Shown: one piece after another, positions 32,295 to 41,553 of the stretch
Layout of the letters: the number at the start of each line of letters is the position of its first letter
Numbering within the stretch: position 1 is the first letter of the stretch
Assembly (NCBI RefSeq): GCF_001632805.1
Contig: NZ_CP007220.1
Span: 2,418,001-2,482,000 of the forward strand
Length of the DNA: 64,000 nt
Reading direction: 5' to 3'
Source: Mycobacteroides chelonae CCUG 47445
GTDB lineage: Bacteria; Actinomycetota; Actinomycetes; Mycobacteriales; Mycobacteriaceae
Made by a program: the position numbers and the translations under genes
Notes under the pieces: model-generated
What the model was told of the DNA's origin: nothing
Seen by the model: the letters and a program-made list of their open reading frames with translations, nothing else
Database searches by the model: none

Positions 32295-33719
32295 CTAGGA
32301 ACTTCCCGGGGTGTGCAGCTGCGCCGCCAGCCATGGCAGTGCATCGGAAAACGTTCTGCTGGCGAATTGCCAGGTGTGTCCGCTGATCATCTGGTGGATG
32401 GTGCAGGAGATCTGCACCTGCTGGGCCGCCGCGCACAGATCTGCCGCGGCACCCTCTCGGTCATCATCGGCCACGTCATCATGCCCACCGATACCCGTGG
32501 GTGTATCGGCCGTGGGCCGCTTTGCGCCACTGGGTTTCTTGCTGTCCGCAGGTGGTATCGCATCCTCGAACCATCCGGCCACACCGGTGTACGGCCCGTG
32601 CTTTGCCATGACGGTGCGCGGGTCGAATGCGTCCCATCGGGAGGCGTCGCCCCCGTACAGCCGCTCAATGGTCTGCTGCTTGGTTCCGGCGGTGGGGCCG
32701 TGGTCGCCGGCGATGTCTACGAAGGTGGAGAACAAATCCGGGTGCATGACAGTCAGGTCGATAGCGCAGGTGCCGCCCATCGACCAGCCGACCACGGCCC
32801 AGTTGGCCGGATCAGGCGATCCGTCGAACTCCGAAACCACATAGGGCCGAACATCTTCGGTCAGATGGTCGGCGGCGTTACCGCGCGGCCCGTTGACGCA
32901 TTCGGTGTCGTTGTTGAAACTTCCCGCGACGTCCACGAAGACGAATATCGGCGCCTGCCCGCCGTGTGTCTTGGCGTATTCGTCGATCATCTGGGTGGCG
33001 TTACCCGTGCGAATCCAGTCGGCGGGAGTGTTGAACTCGCCGGCGATCATCATCACTACCGGCAGCCTTGGCGGGGTATCACCGGCGAACCAGGCCGGCG
33101 GCAGATAGACGTACTCACCCCGATGTTTGAATCCGCTGGCATCTGCGGGGATGTCCACTTGTACGAGCTTGCCGGTGTCGGGCTTCGAGTTACGCAGACC
33201 CGCAAGTTCACTCATATCGATCTCGTTGGGAAGCGGGCCCGCGGACACCGCACCCCAGGCTGCCTGCACAGTGGGGTAGTAGCCCACCCAAGTGTTGAGT
33301 GCGACGAGTGCCGCGAGCAGCGTCACCGGAATGGCCACCACCGATACGCCACGGCGCCACCATTGCGCACTGGGGAAGCCGATCACGGCGATCGCGACCG
33401 AGGTGACGAAGACACCGATCCAAACCCATAGTCTGAAAGGCGCCGGATCGGACGCCAACCCTTCGGAGTTCATGTAAATCCACGCCGCCACGGCGCCCAA
33501 CGCTCCGACCGCTACGCTCACGGGCACCCAGAGGAGGCGCCACCGTCGGGTACGCCATCCGATGACCACCACCAAGACCACGACCGCCAACACCTGAACG
33601 ACGATCGGAAACCAGCCGCCGAGAGCGGAAATCCCATGGCTGTACTGGTGGAAATCGTTGGCGGGCAACTGTGGGATAGGGGTCGGCGCCGGAGGGGGCG
33701 TCGGCGTAGTCGGTGGCAC
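32295..33719 (-). CDS. Membrane-anchored alpha/beta-hydrolase (esterase family)
   Basis: This 474-residue protein has about four transmembrane helices in residues 35-145, then an esterase-D/mycolyltransferase-like alpha/beta-hydrolase domain on the outer face. The nucleophile elbow GWSMGG puts the serine at 313. VVMMIAGEF and FVFVDVAGSFN are the usual strands before it, and ISGHTWQFAS supplies a plausible catalytic His near the end. Paired cysteines (TECV, GGTC) fit an exported domain. It is likely a cell-envelope lipid esterase. The start is GTG. Confidence 0.82.
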   Translation of the reverse strand: MPPTTPTPPPAPTPIPQLPANDFHQYSHGISALGGWFPIVVQVLAVVVLVVVIGWRTRRWRLLWVPVSVAVGALGAVAAWIYMNSEGLASDPAPFRLWVWIGVFVTSVAIAVIGFPSAQWWRRGVSVVAIPVTLLAALVALNTWVGYYPTVQAAWGAVSAGPLPNEIDMSELAGLRNSKPDTGKLVQVDIPADASGFKHRGEYVYLPPAWFAGDTPPRLPVVMMIAGEFNTPADWIRTGNATQMIDEYAKTHGGQAPIFVFVDVAGSFNNDTECVNGPRGNAADHLTEDVRPYVVSEFDGSPDPANWAVVGWSMGGTCAIDLTVMHPDLFSTFVDIAGDHGPTAGTKQQTIERLYGGDASRWDAFDPRTVMAKHGPYTGVAGWFEDAIPPADSKKPSGAKRPTADTPTGIGGHDDVADDDREGAAADLCAAAQQVQISCTIHQMISGHTWQFASRTFSDALPWLAAQLHTPGSS

Positions 33720-33758
33720 GCTGACATTGTGATGAGGTTTCCTGGGAGGAAGCTGGAC

Positions 33759-34304
33759 ATGACCCAGAGTTATCTGTCGGATGAGACGATCGCTGCGCTG
33801 TCAACCGCCGAGCGCAGGGACCTCATTCAGCGGCTGGAACGCCCGCTCAGCGAGGTGGCGCCGCCGAACCTGGCCAGGTTTCGTGCACTGCGACTCGGTT
33901 TGATGATCGGCGGCGCGATCGCCCTGATTCCCTGGATCACCTACCTTGCGTTCACGCTGCCGGAAAACTATGTGGCGCAGCGATGGACGGCGACATGGGT
34001 GGGTTTCGACATCCTGCTGGTGACATTCATGCTGGGCACCGCGGTACTTGGCCTGCTGCGCCGGCAGCTACTTGTGTTGACGGCCTTCACCACCGGTGTG
34101 CTCTTGATCTGCGACGCCTGGTTCGACGTGATGACGGCCGGACCGAGCGAGGTGCGCTGGGCGATCCTGACAGCGGTTCTGGCTGAGCTGCCGGTGGCCG
34201 TGGTGATGATCCGTGGCGCGTTGCTTATCACGCGATTGACCATGACGCGCCTGATGGTCATTGACCCAGGTGTGCCACTGTGGCGGGTGCCGCTGCTGCC
34301 CTAG
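33759..34304 (+). CDS. Four-helix membrane protein of unknown function
   Basis: This 181-residue protein has a polar N-terminus (about 45 residues, with ETIAALSTAERRDLIQRLE) and four predicted membrane helices, including LMIGGAIALIPWITYLAF, GFDILLVTFMLGTAVLGLL, LLVLTAFTTGVLLICDAWFDV and ILTAVLAELPVAVVMIRGALL. I do not recognise a family. The ATG at 33759 has GGGAGGAAG upstream; an ATG at 33732 would add nine residues. It is divergent from the hydrolase gene. Confidence 0.75.
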   Translation: MTQSYLSDETIAALSTAERRDLIQRLERPLSEVAPPNLARFRALRLGLMIGGAIALIPWITYLAFTLPENYVAQRWTATWVGFDILLVTFMLGTAVLGLLRRQLLVLTAFTTGVLLICDAWFDVMTAGPSEVRWAILTAVLAELPVAVVMIRGALLITRLTMTRLMVIDPGVPLWRVPLLP

Positions 34305-34308
34305 CCGG

Positions 34309-34872
34309 TCACCAGCAGTGCGCGAACCCATCGCAGTATTGCGGGAACCGGTCCACGGGTACGTCGAGCGGTTTGACGAACTGCAGGCTGAAGGGCTTCT
34401 TGGTCATACCGGGCTGACCACCGCACACGGCGCTGTGGATGGTGGTGTGCACTCCGGTCAGGGTTTCGTCGTTGAAGACGTACTTCTCCTGAGTGGGGGC
34501 GAAGGTTCCATCGGGGCAGGTCATACCCTGCGGTCGGGCGTGCAGGAATGTCCATTGGTCATCGACCAGCTTGGCCGGGATGGAGTAGTTCTGGAGTCTG
34601 TCGTTGTGTTTGAGGATGTCGGGTGTCGCGCTGGTGACGGTGAGGGTGCAGCCGTCGGCCTGGATGGTGGGGTCGGTGTAGTCGGACTGGATACGGGTGC
34701 CGGATGCCTGCACACACACCGCGGACATCGTCCAGGAGACCTCGCCGGCACCTTCCTCGATCATTCGGTAGGTCCCATCCGCCGGAGGCGCCACGGCCGA
34801 GGCCGGGCCGGCGAATCCGACTCCGATCGCCATGGCGACGACGGGAATCATCAGCAGGGAAGTTGTGCGCAC
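34309..34872 (-). CDS. Secreted protein of unknown function
   Basis: This 187-residue exported protein has a Sec signal peptide (MRTTSLLMIPVVAMAIGVGFAGPASA, cleavage after about 26). The mature part has six cysteines (AVCVQ, DGCTL, MTCPD, AVCGG, QYCDG, HCW), so three disulfides are likely. Related small secreted proteins are common in mycobacteria, often annotated hypothetical. It converges with the membrane protein gene four bases away. Confidence 0.78.
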   Translation of the reverse strand: MRTTSLLMIPVVAMAIGVGFAGPASAVAPPADGTYRMIEEGAGEVSWTMSAVCVQASGTRIQSDYTDPTIQADGCTLTVTSATPDILKHNDRLQNYSIPAKLVDDQWTFLHARPQGMTCPDGTFAPTQEKYVFNDETLTGVHTTIHSAVCGGQPGMTKKPFSLQFVKPLDVPVDRFPQYCDGFAHCW

Positions 34873-34914
34873 GGGTCAAGTATCGCAATGCGGTGGACCG
34901 CTCACACCGCAACC

Positions 34915-35694
34915 TCAGTGATTAGACGCGCCGTCCAATAGGGCTACGACCAGATCGGCCACCGCGGTCATACCGTCCTCGTTGGGGTGAAGCGGCGCCG
35001 GGCGCCCCGGCCACGGGAATCCGGGGCGGTTCGTCCAGGGCCGCGGTGACCATGCGTGATGTCCGGTGCTGGCTGCCGATGCGCGGATGATCTCGCAGCC
35101 GGCGGCGTGGGCCGCGTGCGCGGTGGCCGCCGCCAGTTCGGCGGCGATGCGACGCCCGTTGTCGGCCTCGGCTTGGGTGTACGGCGGCGCCGGCTCGTTT
35201 TCGGGCGGCAACAGCGTCAGATAGTCGATGAAGATCACGCGTGCGCGCGGTGCACGAGCGCGAACCTGTTCGCCCACCGTGCGCAGGGAATCACCCACGA
35301 CCGCCAGCGCCGCGTCCTGCTTGCCGGTGTCGAGCATGCCGGCCAACCCGTTTCCGATGACCGGCAGGGCGCGCAGGATGCGCGGTAGGCGGGTAGCGAT
35401 CAGAAACGGCACGTAACCGACGTCATTGCCGCCGATCGTGATCGTCACCAACTCCTCGGTGCCATCGAGTACGCGGATCTGGGGTGCAGCGGCGTGCTGT
35501 GCGTCGGTCAGGATATGCGCCGTGGTCGCCCCCGAGTAAGTGACATCGACCAGCTGATATCCCTTGCGTTCGGCGATCTGGTGCGGATAGTTGCGTGCCG
35601 ACCGCCCGGCAAGTCGGGGCGAGCCCGGTACACGCGGCGGGATGCCCGGCCCCGACGCCATAGAACTGCCCAATGCCACATAACGTCCCGCCAT
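34915..35694 (-). CDS. SGNH/GDSL hydrolase
   Basis: This 259-residue SGNH-fold lipase/esterase has block I YVALGSSMASG (nucleophile Ser10 or Ser11), block III TIGGNDVGY (Gly-Asn oxyanion residues) and block V HPNEDGM with the catalytic His. It resembles mycobacterial LipA-like SGNH hydrolases. No clear signal peptide is seen, so it is probably cytoplasmic or non-classically exported. The ATG at 35694 is nine bases from the HAD gene stop, which lies upstream on the same strand, so they are likely co-transcribed. Confidence 0.87.
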   Translation of the reverse strand: MAGRYVALGSSMASGPGIPPRVPGSPRLAGRSARNYPHQIAERKGYQLVDVTYSGATTAHILTDAQHAAAPQIRVLDGTEELVTITIGGNDVGYVPFLIATRLPRILRALPVIGNGLAGMLDTGKQDAALAVVGDSLRTVGEQVRARAPRARVIFIDYLTLLPPENEPAPPYTQAEADNGRRIAAELAAATAHAAHAAGCEIIRASAASTGHHAWSPRPWTNRPGFPWPGRPAPLHPNEDGMTAVADLVVALLDGASNH

Positions 35695-35703
35695 GGACCA
35701 AGC

Positions 35704-36477
35704 CTATCGGCGAGTCAGCCGGGCGATCGCGCGTAGCGACGAGCTCACCCCGCGTGGTCTCGGATCGTCCAACCGCAAGACCGGCCAACCCTGCTCGGCC
35801 GCCATGGTGGCGAGCCGGCCACGCGGGTTGACCGGGCAGGGCTCGCCGACGAGAGACATCAGATCGATGTCTTCCTCCCCGTCGGCATAGAAGTAACTCC
35901 GTTGCAAGTCAACATTATTGGACTCGCAGAAGCGCGCGACCGCGGTTGCCTTGTTGCGGCCCCACACGATGGGCTTGCGGATGCCCCCGGTGAGCAGTCC
36001 GTTGTCGTCGAGGTCGAAGTGGTTGCACAGCACGTGGGTTATTCCGAGGTGGCGCGCCACTGGTTCGGCATGAATGGTCAGCGCCGAGGAGCTCAGTACC
36101 ACGGTGTGGCCCTGCTCCTGATGTGCTCGTACGCGCTCGCACATCTGTGGATAGATCATCGAGGCATTGTGCTGGTGGAAGATTCGTTCGCCGACGGCTT
36201 CGAGCTCGGCCAGCGAGTCGCCGCGCAGATATCCGGCGGCGCGCACCACCAAACGCTCGAATTCCATGCGGCCCAGCTTGTACCGGAAGGTGGCCTCCAG
36301 AACTCCGAGAACCTCACCGACACTCGCCTGACCACGGCGCATCCGATCACGGGCGTGAGCCGTCGGGGTGAATCCGGCCACCAGGGTGCCGTCCAGGTCG
36401 AAGAAGGCTCCCACCTGCGGCCCAGCGGGGCGCAACGCTATATCGGCGACCGGGTCGGGTGCCGAACTCACCGTCAT
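35704..36477 (-). CDS. HAD-IB family phosphatase
   Basis: This 257-residue HAD-superfamily subfamily IB hydrolase (SerB-like) has motif I FFDLDGTLV (nucleophile Asp, near residue 26), motif II VVLSSSA, a conserved Lys in GRNKATAVARF, and motif IV YADGEEDIDLM. Such enzymes dephosphorylate small molecules; several actinobacterial relatives accompany acyltransferases. The ATG at 36477 is the first codon giving a normal N-terminus; longer forms are unconserved. It is divergent from the exported flavoprotein gene. Confidence 0.86.
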   Translation of the reverse strand: MTVSSAPDPVADIALRPAGPQVGAFFDLDGTLVAGFTPTAHARDRMRRGQASVGEVLGVLEATFRYKLGRMEFERLVVRAAGYLRGDSLAELEAVGERIFHQHNASMIYPQMCERVRAHQEQGHTVVLSSSALTIHAEPVARHLGITHVLCNHFDLDDNGLLTGGIRKPIVWGRNKATAVARFCESNNVDLQRSYFYADGEEDIDLMSLVGEPCPVNPRGRLATMAAEQGWPVLRLDDPRPRGVSSSLRAIARLTRR

Positions 36478-36562
36478 GTGGGCCAATCTACCGTTGTGCG
36501 GCACGCGTACCCGCCGTAGGCGACAAGATGGGGTATCCACCCGATCGTGACCGACAGGAGCA

Positions 36563-38077
36563 GTGTTGGACCCCCAACCGCATCGCACGCAAACTCCTGC
36601 GCTGGTCACCAGGCGTGCGGTGCTGTCCGCGGGGGCGATCATGGCGCTCGGCGCCGCGTCGATCGCCGGATGCTCACCGGCACACCCCAAGGATCGACTC
36701 GCGGCTTCTGGATGGGAAGACCTGCGCCGCAGGATATCCGGAACGCTCACGGTGCGTGGCGAGAACGGGTTTGATGCGGCAGCGCGGACGTTCAATCCTC
36801 TTTTCGACACGAATCATCCAGCTGCGGTTGCCTTCTGTGCCTCCGAGCAGGATGTGGCGTGCTGCGTGGAGTTCGCATCGGGTGCTGGGATCCCGATCGC
36901 GGCACGCAGCGGTGGTCACAGCTTTGCCGGCTATTGCGTTCCGAATGACGGACTGGTGGTCGATCTCGGGCGCATGGCAACGGTCTCGATGACCGGGACG
37001 CGGGCAAAGATCGGGTCGGGGGCGCGTCTGATAGATGTCTATGCGGCTGTGTCCGGGGCCGGCCGGATGCTTGCCGGCGGTTCCTGTCCCACCGTGGGCA
37101 TCGCGGGATTGACCCTCGGCGGCGGGGTAGGGGTTCTCACTCGCAGGTTCGGGCTGACCTGCGACCAACTGGCATCCGCCAGGGTGGTAACCGCGGATGG
37201 TGCGATCCGAGACCTGTCGTCGGAATCCGAGTCCGACCTGTTCTGGGCCATTCGCGGGGGTGGCGGCGGAAACTTCTGCATTGCAACGGAGTTCACCTTT
37301 GACACCGCCGAAGCTAGCGAGCTTACGGTGTTCACGCTCGATTACGCGCCGGGGGAACTGGCTACGATCATGCGCCGGTGGCTGGCGTTCATGGACGATG
37401 CGCCGGACGAATTGTGGACGACGCTGCACGCCGTGGGCGGCGCTACTCCGCATGGCCGGATCGTGGGCTGCATCGCCAAAACGGACGATCCACAGGCACT
37501 CGTAGACGGTCTCCGCGCCGCGATCGGCATCAGTCCATCCGATCGATTCGTCGCCGACATGACCTATATCGACGCCATGAAGTTCATGGGTGGGTGCTCA
37601 ACACTGACTGTGGCCCAGTGTCATCCGTCGTGGGAGGGGGCAGGTACCGGTCAACTGCAACGCGAGGCGTTTGTGGCATCCTCCCGGATGATCCCGCACG
37701 CCGCAGTCGACACCGCCGCAATAGAGATGATCCTCGTGGGCACGCCGGGGCTGACGTTCATCCTGGATAGCCTGGGCGGTGCAGTCAGCCGAATTCCCGC
37801 TGCCGCTACAGCTTTTGCCCATCGAACGGCGCTCGCCTCCCTCCAGATCTACCATGGTGTCGGCGCCGACCCGTCGGCCGCGTATCGCCGCGTGGACGAG
37901 GCGCGGGACCGGCTCGGTGAGATCTGCGGTACCGCCGCGTACGTGAACTACATCGATCCGCGTTTACCCGATTGGGCCGCAGCGTATTACGGAGACAACC
38001 TGCCACGACTGCGACAGATCGCCACGACCTACGATCCCGACGGAGTCTTCGGGTTCGCCCAGGCGGTACGCCCTTAG
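36563..38077 (+). CDS. Exported FAD-linked oxidoreductase (berberine-bridge type)
   Basis: This 504-residue PCMH-type flavoprotein has its FAD-binding region at about 75-245: AARSGGHSFAGY holds the His that forms the covalent FAD bond, followed by SCPTVGIAGLTLGGGVG. The C-terminal BBE segment YVNYIDPRLPDWAAAYYGDNLPRL is quoted only as landmarks. A twin-arginine-like TRRAVLSAGAIMALGAASIAGC at the N-terminus points to Tat export with a lipobox Cys, so it may be a lipoprotein. The start is GTG (or the adjacent TTG) behind CAGGAG. Relatives oxidise alcohols, sugars or alkaloid-like substrates. Confidence 0.85.
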   Translation: MLDPQPHRTQTPALVTRRAVLSAGAIMALGAASIAGCSPAHPKDRLAASGWEDLRRRISGTLTVRGENGFDAAARTFNPLFDTNHPAAVAFCASEQDVACCVEFASGAGIPIAARSGGHSFAGYCVPNDGLVVDLGRMATVSMTGTRAKIGSGARLIDVYAAVSGAGRMLAGGSCPTVGIAGLTLGGGVGVLTRRFGLTCDQLASARVVTADGAIRDLSSESESDLFWAIRGGGGGNFCIATEFTFDTAEASELTVFTLDYAPGELATIMRRWLAFMDDAPDELWTTLHAVGGATPHGRIVGCIAKTDDPQALVDGLRAAIGISPSDRFVADMTYIDAMKFMGGCSTLTVAQCHPSWEGAGTGQLQREAFVASSRMIPHAAVDTAAIEMILVGTPGLTFILDSLGGAVSRIPAAATAFAHRTALASLQIYHGVGADPSAAYRRVDEARDRLGEICGTAAYVNYIDPRLPDWAAAYYGDNLPRLRQIATTYDPDGVFGFAQAVRP

Positions 38078-38733
38078 TCGCGCTGCAGGCTCTGCCGTGC
38101 CTGTGCGATGAGTTGTCCCCACCGGCCCGGCGCGAGCTCGTACACCGCGGTGTCCCCGCCATACGCGCTGGAGATGACGACATTCGGGACGGTGTCTGCC
38201 AGCAGGTCCAGGCTCGCTGACAGCTCGTCGGTATTCCCCCGGCCTGGGACCAGGAAGGTGGACCACGATCCGGTCTCGGTCGGGAACATGGTGTCCCCGG
38301 TGAAGAGGTATCTCTCACCGTCGGTACCCGTCACCAGATAGCTTGTGCTGCCGACGGAATGACCCGGTGTGGGAATCACTTCGACGCCGTTGTCGTCCAC
38401 GTGACGCTGCGTAGTCGGGACATCGATGTCGGTGTGTGTGCTGATCTCACTTTCCTCGCGGGCGGATGCGTGCAGTTTCGATCCGAATCGCTGCTTCACG
38501 ACGGCGAGCATGGGGCCTGCCTCGTCCTGATGGGAAAGGTACTGGTGGGCGACTCCACCCAACTCGGCAATCGCTTCGAAGTCCGCCTCGGTGGCGGGGC
38601 TGTAGAACAAGACGTTTCCTTTGGGGCGGACCCACAGGTAGGCGTGAGTGGTCAGCCCGGGGAAGGGGTTGTCCGTGCGTGTCTCCCACAGGTCTGATCG
38701 AATCTGGCGCACATTCGATGTCTTCGTTGTCAT
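38074..38733 (-). CDS. Metallo-beta-lactamase-fold protein with degenerate metal site
   Basis: This 219-residue MBL-fold protein has a diverged first metal motif: it reads YLSHQDEAG, where HxHxDH is normal. The later PTPGHSVGSTSY (His) and LFTGDTMF (Asp) positions are kept. It may bind one metal or none. The ATG at 38733 is preferred over a TTG at 38754. It overlaps the flavoprotein gene by four bases at the 3' ends (convergent). Confidence 0.8.
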   Translation of the reverse strand: MTTKTSNVRQIRSDLWETRTDNPFPGLTTHAYLWVRPKGNVLFYSPATEADFEAIAELGGVAHQYLSHQDEAGPMLAVVKQRFGSKLHASAREESEISTHTDIDVPTTQRHVDDNGVEVIPTPGHSVGSTSYLVTGTDGERYLFTGDTMFPTETGSWSTFLVPGRGNTDELSASLDLLADTVPNVVISSAYGGDTAVYELAPGRWGQLIAQARQSLQRD

Positions 38734-38800
38734 CACCCCAGTGTTCAATCTCAAGTGAACTTGAGGTCAAGGGGCAAATGCGGCGCTGTGTCAGCCTGGG

Positions 38801-39256
38801 CTACGCGCCCGATTCGGCGAGCGCGCCGAGTCTGTCCACCGATGCTTGCAGCCGTTCCGGCGTGGTGAGACGAGCCCGGGGCAGTCTGTTCTCATCGGTG
38901 AGATTCGTCCAGTCATATGTGTGCGTCACCCGAGTGCGGCTGCCATCGCCGACCGGCTCCAGTTCCCATCGCCAGAGATGGCCCGGCGGCTCCTTGCCCA
39001 CTTCTGACGGTAGCCACGCGATCCGGCGCGCCTCGTCGAACTCCACGATGCGGTTTTCCCGGACGTGGGTATTGGTCAGGGTCATCACGAACACGTCACC
39101 CACGGCATGAACCCGTTGGCCCGGGGCCGCCTCGGCAAGGTTCTCGTTGCCGTCCCATTCTCGCTGCCGCGCGGGGTCGGCGATGAGTTCAAAGAGCACC
39201 GCGGCGGGTGCATCTATTACACGGCTCGCCGAGACCACTCGGACATCCTCAGTCAT
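38801..39256 (-). CDS. SRPBCC (polyketide-cyclase-like) protein
   Basis: This 151-residue SRPBCC-fold protein starts VVSASRVIDAPAAVLFELIADPARQREWDG, which is typical of the polyketide cyclase/dehydrase lipid-binding group. It also has WLPSEVGKEPPGHLWRWELEP and a closing helix. The ligand is unknown. Two ATGs (39265 and 39256) are possible. The gene lies 28 bases downstream of the TetR stop on the same strand and may be co-transcribed. Confidence 0.8.
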   Translation of the reverse strand: MTEDVRVVSASRVIDAPAAVLFELIADPARQREWDGNENLAEAAPGQRVHAVGDVFVMTLTNTHVRENRIVEFDEARRIAWLPSEVGKEPPGHLWRWELEPVGDGSRTRVTHTYDWTNLTDENRLPRARLTTPERLQASVDRLGALAESGA

Positions 39257-39284
39257 ATAGCCCATCCAACCAGAATCCTGCCGC

Positions 39285-39872
39285 CTAGCCGATCAACTCA
39301 CGAGTGAGTTTGCGCGCCAGCGTTATCGGCGCAACTGATTTCTCAATCTTCGAGGCGGTCAACGCGCCGTCGTAGAGCAGCTGCACCTGCCGGGTGAGAT
39401 TGTCAGGGTGCGATATCCCTGCCTCGCGCAACAGTGCGGCCACGGTCGCGCGGAACCACTCACGATGCCTTCGCACCGGTTCCCACTCCGTTCCGGGGAA
39501 CTCGGTAGCGGCATTGGCATACAGACAGCCGCGGAAATTCCTTGCTTGCGCGGCGGCGGTTGCGAGATCGAAGAACGTCAGGACTTTCGCTTTGGGATTG
39601 CGTTGCGTCGCCACCGCCGCATTCCAGCGGTTGCGATCACGCTGATCCAATTCTTCGAGGTAGGCAACGATGAGCGCGTCCTTTGATCCGTAGCTGCTGT
39701 ACAGACTCGCCTTGGCAACCCCTGCCTCGCGCAGTATCTGATCAATTCCCACAGCGCGAATACCCTGCGTCGCAAAGAGATCTGCGGCAGTACGAAGCAG
39801 TCGGTCGGACGGAGCGAGCACACGAGTAGCCGAAGCGGCGTCGCGGTCCGGGGGTGCTGTCGTGGAACTCAT
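39285..39872 (-). CDS. TetR/AcrR family regulator
   Basis: This 195-residue TetR regulator has a helix-turn-helix in ADLFATQGIRAVGIDQILREAG with the YSSYGSKDALIVAYL turn. The C-terminal domain keeps FRGCLYANAATEFP, typical of the TetR_C_16/YcdC-like branch. It is divergent from the DUF4242/flavoprotein/ABC operon. A matching operator dyad lies 32-45 bases before its ATG, so it is the probable local repressor of that operon. Confidence 0.87.
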   Translation of the reverse strand: MSSTTAPPDRDAASATRVLAPSDRLLRTAADLFATQGIRAVGIDQILREAGVAKASLYSSYGSKDALIVAYLEELDQRDRNRWNAAVATQRNPKAKVLTFFDLATAAAQARNFRGCLYANAATEFPGTEWEPVRRHREWFRATVAALLREAGISHPDNLTRQVQLLYDGALTASKIEKSVAPITLARKLTRELIG

Positions 39873-39903
39873 GAAAGCAGGGTAACCCAATGAACCTTCA
39901 TAG

Positions 39904-39917
39904 ACAGACCTGTCTGT
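39904..39917. promoter_or_regulatory. TetR operator for the DUF4242-ABC operon
   Basis: ACAGAC-CT-GTCTGT, embedded in TAGACAGACCTGTCTGTTC, is a classical TetR dyad of the AGACAG type. It sits between the divergent TetR gene (39872) and the operon start (39977), so one site could control both. Confidence 0.65.
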
Positions 39918-39976
39918 TCATGGAACCGTCACGTTGTCGCATATCGAAGTCGTCCACCGAAGTTAGGAACAGTGAC

Positions 39977-40507
39977 GTGACGCTGCATCTCTACGAAATC
40001 GCCCTTGACCCTGCCGATAGCACCGATGCCACACGACTGCTCAAGGAGATCGACGGGCGGGTGCATCGCGATGGCGGTGAATTGATCGAAGCTCAGGTGA
40101 CACGTGAGGCCCGCCGGATCTTCGTCATCGCCGAGTTTCAGGGTGAGGCCCCGCGGTTGGACTCCGATGCGCTGCGCGTGGACTCGGTCTCCGGACCGCA
40201 CTCGGTTCGGCTGGTCGGCGCCGATCTTGGCCAGCTGAAGTCTGTGCGGCCGGTTGCCGGATATCTCGTGGAATGGGATCTGCCTGCGGACCTGGACATG
40301 CAGACGTACCTGGCGCGCAAGAAAGCCAAAGCGCCTAAGTACGCCGATGTGCCAGAAGTCAGCTTTCTGCGCACGTATGTCCGTGAAGACATGGACAAGT
40401 GCCTGTGCTTCTACGACGCTCCTGATGAAGAGGCGGTGCTCCGTGCGCGCAAGGCCGTTGACACCCCCGTCGACAGACTGCACGGACTGGGAGATATCTC
40501 GCTATGA
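39977..40507 (+). CDS. DUF4242-domain protein
   Basis: This 176-residue protein has a C-terminal half (GYLVEWDLPADLDMQTYLA through TYVREDMDKCLCFYDAPDEEAVLRAR) that matches the DUF4242 ferredoxin-like family, whose Streptomyces member SCO4226 binds nickel. The N-terminal half (LHLYEIALDPADSTDATRLL) may be a second diverged copy of the same fold. The GTG at 39977 is chosen from the alignment start. It overlaps the next gene by four bases and heads a five-gene operon. The role is unknown; metal or small-ligand binding is inference. Confidence 0.72.
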   Translation: MTLHLYEIALDPADSTDATRLLKEIDGRVHRDGGELIEAQVTREARRIFVIAEFQGEAPRLDSDALRVDSVSGPHSVRLVGADLGQLKSVRPVAGYLVEWDLPADLDMQTYLARKKAKAPKYADVPEVSFLRTYVREDMDKCLCFYDAPDEEAVLRARKAVDTPVDRLHGLGDISL

Positions 40508-41553
40508 CAGCCGCCGTGACCAGGGATATCGAGGCAGTGTTGGAGCGCGTCGGTGATGCGGTTTCAGCCAGGGCATCAGCTCTGGACTCCAATGAGACCG
40601 ATGTCCGAACAGACATTTCCGCCCTGGGCGCGGAAGGCCTGTTCGATGCGGGTCTAGCCGGCGCAGACCTAGTGCCCATGGTGCGGGTTATCGAACGAGT
40701 TGCCACGAGCAGTCTGGCTGTGGGCTTCTCGGCGTGGGCACATCGCATGACCATCGAGTATGTAAGTCTGGCTCCAGAAGCCCTGCGCACCGAGCACCTG
40801 CCCGGGCTGAGAGCGGGTCGCCGTCCAGGCGTCACCGCGATGGCTGCCGGCCTCAAACAGGTTGCGGGGCTGGGGGAGGTGCCGCTGCGTGCCACCACGC
40901 ACCCGGACGGACTACGCATCACCGGCCCGATTCGATGGGCTTCCAATGTATTCCCCGACTCATTGATGGTGCTACCCGCCCGAGGGGCAGATGGCGCCAC
41001 CTTTGTAGTGGTGGTCGATGTCAACGCGGACGGAATACGCATCGATCGACCGCCGAACCTGATGGCATTGACGGCCACGGCTTCGACATCGCTGCAGCTC
41101 GATGATCTCCACGTCCCCACCGAGAACGTGATCAGCACCGACTTACGGGGCTTCGTCGCCCGAATCCGCCCAGCCTTTCTCCTGCTCCAGACAGCCTTCT
41201 GTGCCGGGGTCAGCAGTGCCGCGATTCGCGGCGCAGAATCGGCGCGTGGCGAGCTCACCGGACAGTTCGCCACCGAGCTCGTTGAGCTCACGCAGCGGAA
41301 TCGCGTTCTGCGCGATCGTCTCTACGCGTTCGCGGCAGCACCATCTGAACCGGGCACCGCCGAACTTCTCCGGTTGCGGCTCGACGCCGCCGGTCTTGCC
41401 GGTCAGGCGTCTCGGCTGGAGGTCACCATGGCCGGCGGCGCCGGGTACGCACTGGGAACCTCGGCGAACCGGCGGTTTCGCGAGGCCGCCTTCCTACCTA
41501 TCCAATCGCCCTCGGAAGGACAGCTGCGGTGGGAACTGACGCAGTACGAATAA
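40504..41553 (+). CDS. Acyl-CoA-dehydrogenase-fold flavoprotein
   Basis: This 349-residue protein of the acyl-CoA dehydrogenase fold is short and lacks an obvious catalytic Glu loop. Its layout (N-terminal helices, GPIRWASNVFPDSLMVLPAR in the beta domain, C-terminal helices) resembles flavin-dependent monooxygenases of the DszC/SfnB type. Placement with a sulfonate/nitrate-type ABC importer supports oxygenation of an imported organosulfur or nitrogen compound, but this is inference. It overlaps both neighbours (4 and 25 bases). Confidence 0.75.
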   Translation: MTAAVTRDIEAVLERVGDAVSARASALDSNETDVRTDISALGAEGLFDAGLAGADLVPMVRVIERVATSSLAVGFSAWAHRMTIEYVSLAPEALRTEHLPGLRAGRRPGVTAMAAGLKQVAGLGEVPLRATTHPDGLRITGPIRWASNVFPDSLMVLPARGADGATFVVVVDVNADGIRIDRPPNLMALTATASTSLQLDDLHVPTENVISTDLRGFVARIRPAFLLLQTAFCAGVSSAAIRGAESARGELTGQFATELVELTQRNRVLRDRLYAFAAAPSEPGTAELLRLRLDAAGLAGQASRLEVTMAGGAGYALGTSANRRFREAAFLPIQSPSEGQLRWELTQYE

